From the NCBI RefSeq assembly GCF_022809355.1, contig NZ_JAKZMM010000001.1, positions 1 through 64,000 of the forward strand: a stretch of DNA of 64,000 bases, read 5' to 3'. The DNA comes from Parabacteroides faecalis (lineage in GTDB: Bacteria > Bacteroidota > Bacteroidia > Bacteroidales > Tannerellaceae). A model generated the notes under the pieces. It was not told the origin of the DNA and did no database searches. It saw only the letters and a list, made by a program, of their open reading frames with translations. Of this stretch, positions 63,475 to 64,000 are shown one piece after another (position 1 is the stretch's first letter; the number at the start of each line of letters is the position of its first letter). The translations under genes were made by a program, and so were the position numbers.

Positions 63475-63509
63475 ACGCCTGCTGTTTGTATTTCTCAAAC
63501 AGCAGGCGT
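63475..63509. terminator. Bidirectional terminator between rho and the TonB receptor
   Basis: ACGCCTGCTGTTTG (63475-63488) pairs exactly with CAAACAGCAGGCGT (63496-63509), a 14-bp stem with a 7-base loop between convergent genes. Confidence 0.85.
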
Positions 63510-63539
63510 CTCTGTTTATGGACTATTCGTAAATTCCTT

Positions 63540-64000
63540 TTAGAACTCAAATGTAACACCTAAGGTTGGTAATAACGTTCCACTTTCCTGTTTGATTGAT
63601 TTCATTACATATCGTTGCGCTTCTATGGGCGCTTCCGGGTTTTCAATAACGCCTGTACTCATCAGGATGTCTTGTTGCTTAAGCTTACTCATAGTTACAT
63701 TCTGCAAGTCCAGATAAATACCTAACATATATCGTTTGAAGTAAAACATTTTATCAATACGAATGTCTAACTGAGCATAACCAGCTAGTCTTTCACTATT
63801 GTAACGACTATAATCATAATAAGGACGACCTTGTGCATTCCAAGCTTGTACCAATGATGACTTGTCTGCATCGTATGGAGTATAAGGAGCGCCTCCAATA
63901 CAGCTTAGTTTAGCACCAAAGCTCCAGTTTTTGGGGAAGTTGTATGTTCCACTTGTATTAAAGATGAAGCGATTGTCCCAAGCTGACGGAATATACTCGC
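63540..64000 (-). CDS. TonB-dependent receptor, C-terminal part (cut by window edge)
   Basis: The minus-strand frame ending at 63540 stays open to the window edge, giving about 153 residues of an outer-membrane beta barrel. Recognisable are PSAWDNRFIFNTSGTYNF, NWSFGAKLSCIGGAPYTPYD, QLDIRIDKMFYFKRYMLG and LDLQNVTM, and the terminal strand TLLPTLGVTFEF ending in Phe, the barrel-assembly signal. The style (carboxypeptidase-like-domain receptors of Bacteroidetes) is likely, but the N-terminal plug lies outside the window. The ligand is unknown. Confidence 0.82.
   Translation of the reverse strand, partial: EYIPSAWDNRFIFNTSGTYNFPKNWSFGAKLSCIGGAPYTPYDADKSSLVQAWNAQGRPYYDYSRYNSERLAGYAQLDIRIDKMFYFKRYMLGIYLDLQNVTMSKLKQQDILMSTGVIENPEAPIEAQRYVMKSIKQESGTLLPTLGVTFEF

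Overview
The window reads as chromosomal DNA of a gut-type Bacteroidales bacterium, most likely Parabacteroides or a close relative. That genus call is an inference. The evidence is the recurrent Bacteroidetes -7 promoter box (TAnnTTTG) in front of many genes, weak Shine-Dalgarno signals, and Bacteroidetes-typical proteins: a T9SS plug-type DUF5103 protein, DUF4293, a short omega subunit, Rho with a large Asn/Gln-rich insert, GH38/GH92/GH2 glycosidases, TonB-dependent receptors and HU-related proteins. No rRNA, tRNA, IS element or CRISPR array was seen. Genes are densely packed, and most are core or metabolic.

Layout. 1-3809: a cut-off gene, queD-queE (7-deazaguanine synthesis), a DUF5103 outer-membrane-associated protein and guanine deaminase. 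4083-14260: a mannoside-utilisation locus (LacI regulator, GH38 interrupted by an in-frame amber codon, a corrinoid-type URO-D methyltransferase homologue, an intact GH38, a GH92 lipoprotein). 14396-18000, minus strand: DUF4293, rpoZ, bamD, then an ACT protein with phenylacetate-CoA ligase. 18446-19615: an MFS transporter. 19634-24899, minus: a tight five-gene redox operon (tetraheme NapC/NrfH-SUMF1 fusion, Tat-exported Gfo/Idh/MocA oxidoreductase, Tat-exported TIM-barrel epimerase, ScdA/hemerythrin-like protein, LuxR-type regulator). 25121-33480, minus: beta-galactosidase, an HU-winged-helix protein, ferritin, and an acyl-CoA dehydrogenase/EtfA/EtfB operon. 33639-42587, plus: a TonB receptor, GNAT-nitrilase fusion, radA, FAD oxidoreductase, rhomboid protease and MATE transporter. 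42638-53844: envelope glycan genes (two SGNH esterase-like proteins, MBOAT acyltransferase, GT2s, DUF1080 lipoprotein, ArnT-like GT39, LAB_N membrane protein, UDP-glucuronate-type epimerase). 53854-64000: MarC, a serine recombinase, a second HU-winged-helix protein, aspS, Nif3, a zinc-ribbon coiled-coil protein, tilS, rho and the end of a TonB receptor.

The most unusual signal is non-coding. Three loci (18224-18317, 29023-29116, 55348-55425) each hold exactly four palindromic 15-bp cores separated by 6-bp palindromic spacers. This gives a strict 21-bp period, two helical turns. Two of the three lie directly upstream of paralogous genes for HU-like proteins with a C-terminal helix-turn-helix. 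The third lies between phenylacetate-CoA ligase and the MFS gene. Two arrays share sequence and flanks. The third has mostly different half-sites but the same geometry. I propose a family of helically phased operator or structural arrays linked to the HU-HTH proteins.

Two gene sets look worth biochemical attention. The NapC-SUMF1/Gfo-Idh/TIM-barrel operon, with a DUF1080 lipoprotein elsewhere in the window, resembles the parts list of oxidative (3-keto-sugar) glycoside breakdown wired to the quinone pool. The GT39/GT2/LAB_N/epimerase operon resembles undecaprenyl-phosphate-uronic-acid lipid A or glycan modification.
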